NCBI GenBank assembly: GCA_036384655.1
Contig: DASVLX010000101.1
Coordinates: 1-63,077, forward strand
Reading direction: 5' to 3'
Source: DASVLX01 sp036384655
GTDB taxonomy: Bacteria > Actinomycetota > Actinomycetes > Mycobacteriales > Pseudonocardiaceae
DNA: 63,077 bases
Shown: positions 1 through 8,551 of the stretch, piece by piece
Position numbering within the stretch: position 1 is the first letter of the stretch
Layout of the letters: the number at the start of each line of letters is the position of its first letter
Notes under the pieces: model-generated
What the model saw: the letters and a program-made list of their open reading frames with translations, nothing else
Databases searched by the model: none
What the model was told of the DNA's origin: nothing
Position numbers and translations under genes: made by a program

Positions 1-2305
1 GGGGCGGCTTCGGCTTCGGCCGCTCCGGCTGCTGCTGGTTCTGCTGCACCTCCTGTGAGCGCGGTGGCTGCCGGTGGCTCTGCTGTTGGTGGCTCTGTTG
101 CTGGGAAAAAGTCCCGTTAGTACCCGTGGGGTCGTACGGCAGCGCTGGCGCCTGGCCGAGCTTCGGAAGAGCCAACCGGCGACCGTGATCTGCTTCCTTC
201 TTGCTCCCCGCCTGATCATTGTGGACGAACCATTCATACGATGGATGATTCTTGTCCGGCACGGGGTTGCTCCGCGGATAGTGGACCGGAAAACCCGGGT
301 AACCGGCGGCAGCGCGCAGGAACTCCCTGGATACCTCCTTGAGGTGCTTCTTGAGCAACCCTTTGTACACCTCAAGGAGGTCCGTCAGGCTCTCCTTGGG
401 CTCAATATCTGGCTTCGCGCTCAGCGTCCTGTAGCGCCTGTGCAGGGTGTCGCCGGCGTAGAGACGAGCCTGGGACAGATCCGCCGTCACCTCGACGACG
501 CCGAAGCCAAGCGGCTTACCGAGCCCGAGCTTGTGGTACGCGGGACGGCCCTCAATCGGGGGCAGGTTGAGCAACCACAGCAGCGCGCCTAGCTCGGTGC
601 GGCTCAGGTTGTCAACACGGATCGTGAATCGGAACTCCACCTTCGGGTTCACCCACTGCCTGATGGAGGTACTGACCTTCTCCTTCGGGTCTTCCAGTGC
701 CTGATACTCCCGGTATCGCTTCGAGCCATTGACCTCGATATGCGACGGACGCGCTTCGCTCGGATCCCAGTATCCTTCCGCTCGCAGGACGTCCGTGTGA
801 GTGAGATACACCTTGCGGCCGCGCAGCCGCCTGCCGACCACTTCTCCGGACTTGGCGGGATAGCCATTCTCGGGGCTCTTCTCCACGCCCGCTTGGTTAT
901 CGTCGGTCGGGTTCAGCGCGTTTCCGTTCTTGTTGCCGAGATAGAACCGGAACTGTTCCGGCTTCGGACCGTTCAGGGTGGCCAGGACCAGCTTCTCATC
1001 GAATGAGCGGATCCAGCCCTCCTCTGGTCCCGACGCGGCATACCCGGGCTCGACCCGGAGATGTCCTCGATACGCGGCGTCGGTGTCCGCGTCGGCCTCC
1101 CGTTGGCTGGCCGACCTGTTCGCTCCGCGTACCCAGCCAAAGACACGGTCGGCCGGGGAGAGCTCCGCACGCTCGGTCGCGGGCTGGTGTCCTTGCGGCA
1201 GGCTGGCAGCCGGTGGACCGGGGAACAGTTTTCGACTGATCATCGCGGGATAGAGACCGATGATCCGTTGGCCATCGAGTTCGACATGCAACGTGCGGCC
1301 GGTGGTCAGCGACCAGTCGCCCGGTTTCCACACGTAAGTGCCGTAGTTCTCGCGCAGATCCCTCACCGATTCGCGAGCGTGTGCCTCGCCGTAGGACTTG
1401 ATGAGCAGGCCCCAGGCCTCGATCACATCCTTGTCGGCCGGCGCGGTCCTGAACTCCACCTTCGCCTTGGCCTTGTCCGGCGATGTGGTCAGGACGAGCC
1501 GTTCGTCGTGTTTCCTATCGTTTCTCTTGTCCGCGGGGAAGCGGCTTCCGGTCTTGTGGAGCAGGCCACGAACCCGAACGGGATCACGGAAGCCATTGAT
1601 CGGATTGAGTTTGGATTCGCGGGGAGCGGACGGCTTCGCTGGCAGTTCGCCCGGCGCGGCGACATCCAAGGCGCGCCACAAGTAGAACTGGCGTGGTGGG
1701 CGGTGCTGGAATACCTGCACCCACGCCTCGACCTCGGCGCGGTCATCGAACTTGGCCGCCAGCTCGCGAGGCACCCACACGGCCGGACTTGGCGTGGCTT
1801 CCGGTTTCCAGCCCGCGGGGACGAACGAGTCGACCCACCGGATCCTGGTGCCGCCCTTACCGTCTGCCACGACCACGCCCGGTCGCAGTCGCTCGCCAAT
1901 GTTCCGGTCCGCGTTCGCGCGCAGTGCCAGCCGCTCGGCGTGGCCAGCGAAAACACCGAAGCGCGAGTTGGTGATCACCTCGTAGGCGCTGCGCAGCATG
2001 CCCTTCACGGCAGAAGCGGACAGCAACGGCCGACCTTCCCCATCGATGCGCACCGGCAGGGCCGGCGGAACCCCCGAGCCGGAGTCATTCCGCGCCGCGC
2101 CCCAGGGATCGGGAATCAACATCGGTGTGACCGTGGTAATAGTGATCGGAATATCGCCGGACCATCGTTTTTCGTCGTACCAGTCGTGACCTGGCAGCTT
2201 GGCCGCGCGAAGATCGGCCAGCTCGGATGGAAGTTGACTCCGGTCCGGAATGGACACGAAGCCGTATGGGTTGAGAAATCCCTCTCCGGGATCGCGCAGG
2301 TTCAC
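1..2305 (-). CDS. Type III-Dv CRISPR Cas7-insertion subunit (TIGR03986-like RAMP), 3' end outside window
   Basis: The frame is open from a GTG at 2305 to the window edge (768 codons, no stop), so the C-terminus lies to the left. The GTG overlaps the csx19 stop as GTGA, the same 4-bp coupling used along this operon. Residues 10-17 read FLNPYGFV, a signature I associate with the TIGR03986 CRISPR RAMP family. SASAVKGMLRSAYE from residue 96 is the helix expected after the first RAMP strand, and LGLGKPLGFGVVEV near residue 592 is a glycine-rich RAMP loop. The roughly 500 residues between these two elements fit the Cas7 with a large insertion that ends the III-Dv operon. Expected role: a backbone subunit binding the crRNA in the effector complex. 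After about residue 730 the protein becomes Gln/Pro-rich. Family recognition is from memory of motifs; the fold split is inferred. Confidence 0.8.
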   Translation of the reverse strand, partial: MNLRDPGEGFLNPYGFVSIPDRSQLPSELADLRAAKLPGHDWYDEKRWSGDIPITITTVTPMLIPDPWGAARNDSGSGVPPALPVRIDGEGRPLLSASAVKGMLRSAYEVITNSRFGVFAGHAERLALRANADRNIGERLRPGVVVADGKGGTRIRWVDSFVPAGWKPEATPSPAVWVPRELAAKFDDRAEVEAWVQVFQHRPPRQFYLWRALDVAAPGELPAKPSAPRESKLNPINGFRDPVRVRGLLHKTGSRFPADKRNDRKHDERLVLTTSPDKAKAKVEFRTAPADKDVIEAWGLLIKSYGEAHARESVRDLRENYGTYVWKPGDWSLTTGRTLHVELDGQRIIGLYPAMISRKLFPGPPAASLPQGHQPATERAELSPADRVFGWVRGANRSASQREADADTDAAYRGHLRVEPGYAASGPEEGWIRSFDEKLVLATLNGPKPEQFRFYLGNKNGNALNPTDDNQAGVEKSPENGYPAKSGEVVGRRLRGRKVYLTHTDVLRAEGYWDPSEARPSHIEVNGSKRYREYQALEDPKEKVSTSIRQWVNPKVEFRFTIRVDNLSRTELGALLWLLNLPPIEGRPAYHKLGLGKPLGFGVVEVTADLSQARLYAGDTLHRRYRTLSAKPDIEPKESLTDLLEVYKGLLKKHLKEVSREFLRAAAGYPGFPVHYPRSNPVPDKNHPSYEWFVHNDQAGSKKEADHGRRLALPKLGQAPALPYDPTGTNGTFSQQQSHQQQSHRQPPRSQEVQQNQQQPERPKPKPP

Positions 2306-2838
2306 TCGTTCTCCCATTCAGTCAGACCCACCAGTCGCTCGTCCACCACGGAGACATTGCCGTACCTGTCCTCGCGCAGGTACTCGACGGCCTTCAGCGC
2401 TACCACCGCACCCACGGCCACGTGTGCTTCCTTCTCGATTAGTTTGAAGGGCACCCAGAGCCAACCGATCCTGGCTTCGAACAAGCCGATCCAGTCCGGC
2501 TCATTCACCTTCTGAACCCGGCCCCACAGCAGCCGGGAATACGTGTCACCCTCCTCACAGCCCGGATAGTCGCGGGTGATCTCTGTCTTGTGGCCGCCTT
2601 CGCCGGGCACATTCCACCAGCGCAGCTCCGCCGCGCCGTCGAAAGCGCGCAGCTCGAAGACCGACTCCAGGTCCAGACGTGCGCCGCCGTGCGTGACGGG
2701 AATCTGGTTCTGGTCAAGCTGGAACCAGGGGGCTGACACCGGCGTGTAGGCGAATCCGATGGCCCCGGGGTGATTCTTCACGAACCCCTCCAGCGCCCCG
2801 GCCGCCGTCGGCCGTTCGATCTCCTCCATGCCCGTCAT
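2302..2838 (-). CDS. csx19: CRISPR-associated protein Csx19 (TIGR03984-like)
   Basis: A 178-residue protein. The ATG at 2838 overlaps the preceding stop as ATGA, which is why I prefer it to a longer frame reaching 2952; a second Met lies three codons in. No catalytic motif is evident; it is rich in aromatic residues (WWNVPGEG, SRLLWGRV, WLWVPFKL). Size, position between a double Cas7 and a Cas7-insertion gene, and the FELRAFDG / LLWGR pattern fit Csx19, the small accessory subunit seen only in type III-D complexes. In the III-Dv complex Csx19 is a structural subunit without known enzymatic function. Assignment rests on context more than on sequence motif. Confidence 0.68.
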   Translation of the reverse strand: MTGMEEIERPTAAGALEGFVKNHPGAIGFAYTPVSAPWFQLDQNQIPVTHGGARLDLESVFELRAFDGAAELRWWNVPGEGGHKTEITRDYPGCEEGDTYSRLLWGRVQKVNEPDWIGLFEARIGWLWVPFKLIEKEAHVAVGAVVALKAVEYLREDRYGNVSVVDERLVGLTEWENE

Positions 2839-4436
2839 GAGGCTGCGCTCCCGTTCTCTTCCTGTGCCGGCGGCCATGATGCGAGCAACGTCTCTGCCAG
2901 ATCGTGGTCGTCGAGCAGTTCCGCCAGGTTCCGACCATGGACGCTCGACCACGGTCGGGTCGCCCCGGCGGGTCCCTCGAACTTGATATCCTTCGCGCGC
3001 ACCCGGACGGCACCCATGCCACGAGTGATCTCGGCTCCGAAACCGATCCAGCCGTCGCAGAGGTCTCGCAACAGCAAGAGAATCAAGGTGAGGGCTTCAT
3101 CCGCCTGGTCAAGGCGACCAACGTTGATGTCAAACACGATGGGCTCCCAGACATCGCCGGTCACCTGCGGTTCCAGGACAGAAAACAACAGTCCCTCTGC
3201 GGCGCCGCCGGTCCATCGGTCCACCGCCACATGTGTGTTGGCGACGAAACGCAGGTCCTTTCCCGACAGACTTGCGTTCAGTTCATCGATCCGCTGCTGA
3301 GTCCGCCTGCGGGCCAGCCGGTCCTTGTCGACCCGATCCTCCGACGTGGTGGCCGACTCCGGCAGGTCCGCGGTGAGGATGGCCTGCCATTGCCTGGCCG
3401 GCAACGGGACCTTGCTGGAGCACTCGCGGACGGTGACCGCGCCGCGGCGGCCTCGGTCACGGTCCCGTGCGCGATCTGCGGCCGTGCCGAACAGGCTCTC
3501 CACCACGGGAATGCCCCGCATCTGCGCCAGGAACCTATCTGGTGCACGCTCCTGCCACACAGTGCGCACGATGCGCTCGGTGTGACTCCGGAACACGCCC
3601 TTGATCGAACTGGCCGGGATGACCAGATACCGTTGTTCGGTCTTGTGTTCGTACTTGGCTGTGGTTTTCGGTATTACCTGCAGGGTGGTGCCCTCAGCGC
3701 TCTCGGCGACCATCACCGGACCCAGCGGCCGCCAAGGAATCGTGATGCGCACGACGCCCGCGGGCGGGGTGGTTGTCTTCTCAGCCGAAAGATCCTCATT
3801 CGCGTAGTCGCCGCGCAGCGTCGCGATCATGCCGAGGCGGGTGTTGAGAGTAGCCAAGCGCAGTTTGGTATGGGTCAACCTCACGCGGCCCAACCCGCGC
3901 GAGGTCGCTCCACCAACCTCAACGCCCCGCCCGACCAGCAGTTCAGCGATCTCGTCTACCAGACGTCTGGCCGGGCTGTCCTCACTGGTTTCTTTGTCAT
4001 CCACCGTGAGCCGGAACTCGAATTTCGTCCCGGCCGGAAGGATTTCTCGGGTGAACAGATGCCCCTGTGCCGGTCCGCCGGTGATTCGATCGATCGAAGC
4101 CGTGTCGCGGCGCTCCGGAATGGTGTCGGGTGGCGCGACAGCGTCGTCGACACAGACCCACGATCCCTCGCCGGTGCCGTCATCGGCGCCTCTCGGGTTT
4201 TTCTTGGAGAGGCGACCCCACAACGGGTTCAGGACCTTGTCCCCGCGCACACTTTCGGGCAGTGAGTGACGGATGACGCCGGCCAACGCGGTGCCAGGCA
4301 GCACCGGTCGATCCAGGCCATCGCGGGCCTGCCGCAGGTCGGTCTTGATCGCATCGTCGATGTTGCCCACATGCACGGGCGATTCCGCGACCAGCTCACC
4401 GGTCAGTTCCCAGCGGCGAGCCACCGTGCGGCTCAT
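2835..4436 (-). CDS. Type III-Dv Cas7-2x, double RAMP backbone subunit
   Basis: A 533-residue protein carrying two Csm3/Cas7-like domains in tandem. The first (about 1-235) has LTGELVAESPVHVGN, then PVLPGTALAGVIRH and the glycine-rich loop VGGATSRGLGRVRL. The second (about 255-520) has VMVAESAEG, then LVIPASSIKGVFRSH and IGFGAEITRGMGAVRV. Asp residues 27, 28, 33 and 39 sit in the loop before PVLPGT, where Cas7 backbone proteins hold the Asp that cuts target RNA; the matching loop of the second domain (PKTTAKYEHKTEQRY) has no Asp but has Glu, so only the first half is likely catalytic. The start at 4436 forms ATGA with the upstream stop. Domain pairing and gene order match the Cas7-2x gene of III-Dv systems. 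Cytoplasmic ribonucleoprotein. Confidence 0.8.
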   Translation of the reverse strand: MSRTVARRWELTGELVAESPVHVGNIDDAIKTDLRQARDGLDRPVLPGTALAGVIRHSLPESVRGDKVLNPLWGRLSKKNPRGADDGTGEGSWVCVDDAVAPPDTIPERRDTASIDRITGGPAQGHLFTREILPAGTKFEFRLTVDDKETSEDSPARRLVDEIAELLVGRGVEVGGATSRGLGRVRLTHTKLRLATLNTRLGMIATLRGDYANEDLSAEKTTTPPAGVVRITIPWRPLGPVMVAESAEGTTLQVIPKTTAKYEHKTEQRYLVIPASSIKGVFRSHTERIVRTVWQERAPDRFLAQMRGIPVVESLFGTAADRARDRDRGRRGAVTVRECSSKVPLPARQWQAILTADLPESATTSEDRVDKDRLARRRTQQRIDELNASLSGKDLRFVANTHVAVDRWTGGAAEGLLFSVLEPQVTGDVWEPIVFDINVGRLDQADEALTLILLLLRDLCDGWIGFGAEITRGMGAVRVRAKDIKFEGPAGATRPWSSVHGRNLAELLDDHDLAETLLASWPPAQEENGSAAS

Positions 4437-6712
4437 GCTCCCCCTCCGTTTCGCTGCCGGCTGCTGCTCTGTGCCTGCCTGGTCTGCACCCGGGTCGCTT
4501 CGATCAGAGTCCATGCGATGGCTTCGACAGACAGATCGATAGCTGAGGGCGGCCGGTTCTCGCCCATTTCCAGCAGGTCCCACACGGAGTCGGGCTCGTT
4601 CACCAGCTTCGACAACTGTGTCAGCACGAGTTCTGTCCACTGGTCACGACGACGGGGAATGGAGGTAGTGGCCCGCAACCAGTTGTTTATCGCCGTCTTG
4701 GCTTCCGAGGGCGGGGTCGCGGCACGGGCAACGCTCTCCGCGAGCAGCCGATCGGCCAGGGTTCGCAGGGCGCCGAGTTGTGAGTTGCTCACCTGGGGTG
4801 GGACGAGCTTCGAACGACGTTCGGTCGACGCGCCGAGCGCAAGGACCGCGTCGCGTATCCGGTCCCGCCAGGAGTACCGCAGCAGCCGGACGAAGGTGGC
4901 CACGGTCGGGCCAAGCTCGGCTTTGTCGTCGTCGGATCGCTGGGCCTTGCCGGGGCCGGCTGGGCGGTGACGCACCGACTCGTGACCGAGGAAATCCGCC
5001 TGAAATGACACCCGCCCGAAGCCCTCGGCGCGGCGCTCGCCGATGCCCTCGGCCAGCACGGACCGCCATGCTTTCGCCGAGATGACACCGTCCACGGTGA
5101 ATGACGCGACTCCTCCGGCACGCAGCGCGAGCAGCGAGGGCCGCGGCAGGCCCCAGCGCGTCTGCCACGATTCGATCCGGCGCACGCCGAGTCGATACCC
5201 GTCGTCGGCGGGAACCAGTTTGACCCCAAGACGTTCCGCCAGAAGCTTGCCCAGAAGCCGGGCGGTGGGATCAGGCTGGCCATTCTCGCCACGCAGCACC
5301 ACATCGGACTGAAGCCAGACGACCAGCTTCCCCTGGTCCGCTGGTGGTGGGGAAACGACCGATTCCGAGGCCGGCAGGACCCTCACCTCGATGTGGCCAT
5401 AGTCATCCTTCTTGGAACGACCGACCGACTGCTTGCCATCCAGACTGGTGATGTCGATGTCCTGGGCGGCCCAGATCTGCGCACGCAACACCGTTCCGGT
5501 GGAAATCCCCTCGTTGACGTACAGCCCGTCGTCCTCGGTGGGACGCTGCTTCTCGTCATTGATCGCCGCGTGTATCGCTTCAATCAGATCGGGCTCTCCG
5601 ACGATGAGAGCGTCCTCCTGCTCCAGGCAGTAGGCGGGCGGATCAACGGTCTTGCCTCCGGGCTCGTGAAAGAGGGTGTTGATGAGCGGGCCGTCTGGGT
5701 GGGTCTTGCCGACGCGCAAGCTCAACGGGGTGGGCACTGACCGTTTGCCGTCAATCTCGATCGTCGCGTCGGTGATCACCAGCTCGCCGGCGGTGATCAG
5801 CCGAGTCGCCCGCTCTCGCAACGCCCGGGCCACCAGTGCCAACAGTGCCGTGCCGGGAATGAACTTCTCGGTGAGCACGACGTTGCCGCGTAGCCCGCGG
5901 TTGATCACGACCGGGCTATGGACCGTGATTCGCAGGTCGTGCCTATGTTTCAGCGGCTGGTCACCGCGTTGGCCCAACGGGGCGGCATCCGTCGAGTTCT
6001 TGACCAGCTCTGGCGGTTCCGGTGTCTCGGCATCGGTCTCGCCAAGCTTGTCGAGCAACTCGTTCAGCCGATCCTGACCGCCGTCGCCAATCGTCACCTC
6101 GCACCGCCCCGCACCGCGCCGACGTTTGCCGCCGATGGCGGTGACCTGGCTGGCGGCCGCGCGCAGCAGCAGCTCCGCAGGCCAGGAAACGTCGCCTTGG
6201 GATGCACCAGGAATGGTCAACGTCCAGTCGGCGGTCAGCGCCAGGCCCGCCCGAGCCCGTTGCTCGACCCGAAGTGTGTCATCGGAGGCGACACCGGTCT
6301 GGTGGTTGATCCTCACGCCGGCTCGCACGACGACGGTGGCGTCCGCGATCCCATGCCGGATGATCTCCTTACGGAGTGGCCCGGGCAGCCGCAACGGTGG
6401 GGACACCAGGCTGGATGGCCGAGGCGCCTGGCCTGTCTCGTCGCCTTCCCTGCCGGGCTGGCTGCCGAACAGCCGGACCAGCCACCGGTGCCAGACACCA
6501 GACTCTCCTTCGTCAAGACCACGAACCACCGTTTCGGCGGCGTCTCGCAGCAGCGCGGTCAAAGCCCCGCCACGCACGATCGGGAGGCCGTCGTGGTCCC
6601 GTTCCACGCTCTTGTCGTAGGAGCCGTACCGGCCCACGCCGGTGCCACAGATCCAGTCGCTGTGAAACTGGACCCGCACAGGAAAGTGTTCACCCTGCCG
6701 CAGTGCGGTCAT
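4433..6712 (-). CDS. Type III-Dv Cas7-Cas5-Cas11 fusion protein
   Basis: A 759-residue fusion. Residues 1-209 form a Cas7 domain (FHSDWICGTG, PIVRGGALTALLRD, glycine loop IGGKRRRGAGRCEV at 193-206), with Asp33, Asp39 and Asp41 in the loop where Cas7 nucleases carry the catalytic Asp. Residues about 255-575 form a Csx10/Cas5-like RAMP (LRITVHSPVVINRG, KFIPGTALLALVARAL, and GIGERRAEGFGRVSF at 556-570, a typical Csx10 loop). Residues about 600-745 are predicted all-helical (LRTLADRLLAESVARA, LVLTQLSKLVNEPD), as expected for a fused Cas11 small subunit. The start at 6712 forms ATGA with the cas10 stop. Cas5 would cap the crRNA 5' handle and Cas11 line the target strand. The fusion order matches III-Dv; the Cas11 call is the weakest part. 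Confidence 0.8.
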   Translation of the reverse strand: MTALRQGEHFPVRVQFHSDWICGTGVGRYGSYDKSVERDHDGLPIVRGGALTALLRDAAETVVRGLDEGESGVWHRWLVRLFGSQPGREGDETGQAPRPSSLVSPPLRLPGPLRKEIIRHGIADATVVVRAGVRINHQTGVASDDTLRVEQRARAGLALTADWTLTIPGASQGDVSWPAELLLRAAASQVTAIGGKRRRGAGRCEVTIGDGGQDRLNELLDKLGETDAETPEPPELVKNSTDAAPLGQRGDQPLKHRHDLRITVHSPVVINRGLRGNVVLTEKFIPGTALLALVARALRERATRLITAGELVITDATIEIDGKRSVPTPLSLRVGKTHPDGPLINTLFHEPGGKTVDPPAYCLEQEDALIVGEPDLIEAIHAAINDEKQRPTEDDGLYVNEGISTGTVLRAQIWAAQDIDITSLDGKQSVGRSKKDDYGHIEVRVLPASESVVSPPPADQGKLVVWLQSDVVLRGENGQPDPTARLLGKLLAERLGVKLVPADDGYRLGVRRIESWQTRWGLPRPSLLALRAGGVASFTVDGVISAKAWRSVLAEGIGERRAEGFGRVSFQADFLGHESVRHRPAGPGKAQRSDDDKAELGPTVATFVRLLRYSWRDRIRDAVLALGASTERRSKLVPPQVSNSQLGALRTLADRLLAESVARAATPPSEAKTAINNWLRATTSIPRRRDQWTELVLTQLSKLVNEPDSVWDLLEMGENRPPSAIDLSVEAIAWTLIEATRVQTRQAQSSSRQRNGGGA

Positions 6713-8448
6713 GCCGGCTGCTCCTCTCGCCGGGTCTCGTCCTCGGCGGTGGTTCCGTGCCTCATGTCCAGCAGGTGCAGGGCGTCGACGAGCCTGGTGA
6801 ATGGCGTGTTCACCGGTCCAGCGGTCTTCTGTATCTCCGGCGCGTTGACTCGGAGGTGTTTGTCCAGATAATCCTCGGCCTGATCGGGGTGGTCGGCCCA
6901 ATCCTGTATCCGCGCGCGGTCACGATCGATCCGGTCGCCACCGGCCGCCAGTGCGTCACGCAACCGCAAGAGCGCCCCGATCGACAGCGCGGGCTCGGGG
7001 GCGCTTGTCTGTTCGGAGTCCTTCTGGTCGCCGGCCGGCCGAGTGTCCTGTGACAGGAAGCCTTCGCCGGGCCGGAGCTCTTTGGCGGCCTCGCGGAGCC
7101 AGATCAGGTCCCGGTCCGACTCGCTCCCATCCGGCCGTCCCAGTCCTGAGTGCCCCAGTAGGTAGGGCCCACCCCAAAGCCGAAGTTGCCCACCGTCCCC
7201 ATCGGTAACAATCTGGCCGGCCTCTTCCGAACGCAGATCGGACAGATGCCGAGCGAGTGAGTCGTGCAGGACGTGGAAGTCAAGCATGCCCCGCGCCTGG
7301 CCCAACGGCTTGAGCAACTTCGCCGACCCACACAGTTCCTCGGCGAGTTCATAGGCGTCCGCAAACGGATGGTGTCGTTTGACGAAGGCGATCCCGGCCG
7401 CAGCGGTCAGCCGATCTGGTACGTCGCCATTTGTCCTTTGCTTCTCATGTTCACGCCGAATCTCGCTGAGCGCCTCGTGGACTTTCCCCTGACCGCTGAG
7501 TTCCTCGAACGCCTTGAGGAAGGCGCACGTGACGTCGAAGGCGACCCGGCCATCCATGATCACAGTCACGTCGTCGCCGGCCACCACGATCGGCAGGATC
7601 CAGTCCGACACTGGTTCCTTCTTCTCGTCCTTGGCGTCGATGGCCGCCCGCAGAGCTTTCTGAGCCGTCTCATCCAGGCCCCTGCTGAGTTTCCCGTACA
7701 CCTCCCGGTACTTCTCGTCATCGTCCGCGAACAGCCGTGCCAGACCGTCAAAAAGGGCGCCGATGCCGTTTCCGTCAGCGTGCACGATCGCGATCCAGCC
7801 CTTGTCGTCGACACCCTGGTCCAGCTTCTCCCTGTCGAGTACCTCTTCCTCGGCGTGGAGAACCTCGCTGGCCATGTGGTCCCGGGCTTTCCGACTGCGC
7901 TTCCACGCCTCATGGATCGCCCTGGCACGCGGCACCTTTCTCAGCTTCGAACCGTCCGGCTGCGGTCGCTCGGTCTCCCGCTCGGTCGTTGTGGCGGGCA
8001 GGCCGGAGTACTGACAGGGCTGCACATAGGGCAGGGTCGGTGTCCGCAACTCCACCGGTGGGAGCGTCGGACGATGCCTGCGATATTCGCCGTGAGCAGC
8101 GTTCACCGCTACGCCGAGCGAGTCCGTGACCGGTACGATCACGCCGCACACCAGCAAACCGGGTGCTTCATCAAGAGCCCTCTTGGTCACCTTCCGGATG
8201 ATCGCGCGCGCGATGTCCCCGCTGGGAACCTCCAAGACGGCCTTGCCGGAGGCGACGACGATCTCCCAGCGCTTGGTGACCGCGTCGGGTGCTAACTCGG
8301 CCGCCACCTTGGCGATGGCGTCCGGGACCCACTCTTCGCCAAGGATCCTGATCAGGTCGCTCGCGCCGATGTTCGCGGCCTGCTTGTTCGACGCGAAGAT
8401 GAAGTCCTGCTTGCCCCCGGCATCGATCAGAACTACATACCTGTCCAT
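6709..8448 (-). CDS. cas10: Type III-D Cas10 without HD domain
   Basis: A 579-residue large subunit, shorter than Cas10 proteins with an N-terminal HD nuclease. It opens straight into a Cmr2-type segment (DAGGKQDFIFASNKQAANIG at 9-28), with no HD motif. Palm residues are visible: HADGNGIG with Asp225, and VVAGDDVTVIMDG with Asp292-Asp293. The usual GGDD is AGDD here, but both metal-binding aspartates are kept, so cyclic oligoadenylate synthesis is plausible. The zinc-ribbon position (QPCQYSGLPA, 143-152) has one Cys only and looks decayed. A strong Shine-Dalgarno, AGGAGGGG, lies just upstream of the ATG. It is the first gene of the five-gene coupled operon. Lack of HD agrees with subtype III-D and implies no DNase activity from this subunit. 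Confidence 0.88.
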   Translation of the reverse strand: MDRYVVLIDAGGKQDFIFASNKQAANIGASDLIRILGEEWVPDAIAKVAAELAPDAVTKRWEIVVASGKAVLEVPSGDIARAIIRKVTKRALDEAPGLLVCGVIVPVTDSLGVAVNAAHGEYRRHRPTLPPVELRTPTLPYVQPCQYSGLPATTTERETERPQPDGSKLRKVPRARAIHEAWKRSRKARDHMASEVLHAEEEVLDREKLDQGVDDKGWIAIVHADGNGIGALFDGLARLFADDDEKYREVYGKLSRGLDETAQKALRAAIDAKDEKKEPVSDWILPIVVAGDDVTVIMDGRVAFDVTCAFLKAFEELSGQGKVHEALSEIRREHEKQRTNGDVPDRLTAAAGIAFVKRHHPFADAYELAEELCGSAKLLKPLGQARGMLDFHVLHDSLARHLSDLRSEEAGQIVTDGDGGQLRLWGGPYLLGHSGLGRPDGSESDRDLIWLREAAKELRPGEGFLSQDTRPAGDQKDSEQTSAPEPALSIGALLRLRDALAAGGDRIDRDRARIQDWADHPDQAEDYLDKHLRVNAPEIQKTAGPVNTPFTRLVDALHLLDMRHGTTAEDETRREEQPA

Positions 8449-8525
8449 CCACCCCTCCTGTACTACAGGTGATCGATTCCTATTGAGAGATCGTCATGCG
8501 TCGGCCACCCGCTACACATATGACG

Positions 8526-8542
8526 GACACCGACGCGGTGTC
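8526..8542. terminator. Inverted repeat between the SAVED gene and cas10
   Basis: GACACCG / CGGTGTC form a perfect 7-bp stem around a 3-nt loop, 10 bp beyond the stop of the SAVED gene and about 80 bp before cas10. There is no T-run, so it could be a weak terminator, an attenuator, or an operator. It would allow cas10 to have its own promoter in 8449-8525. Confidence 0.4.
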
Positions 8543-8551
8543 ATCCCGCTA

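Noticed and set aside
1061..2515. Long plus-strand open frame opposite the cas7-insertion gene
   Set aside because: It is antisense to a continuous minus-strand frame with RAMP motifs and 4-bp coupling; the Arg/Pro/Gly-rich translation has no motif. A GC-rich shadow.
8449..8525. A TATTGAGAG segment near 8483 resembling the end of a CRISPR repeat, in the cas10 upstream region
   Set aside because: Only about eight bases match, there is no CCGG hairpin, and it is antisense to the cas10 message. Treated as chance.
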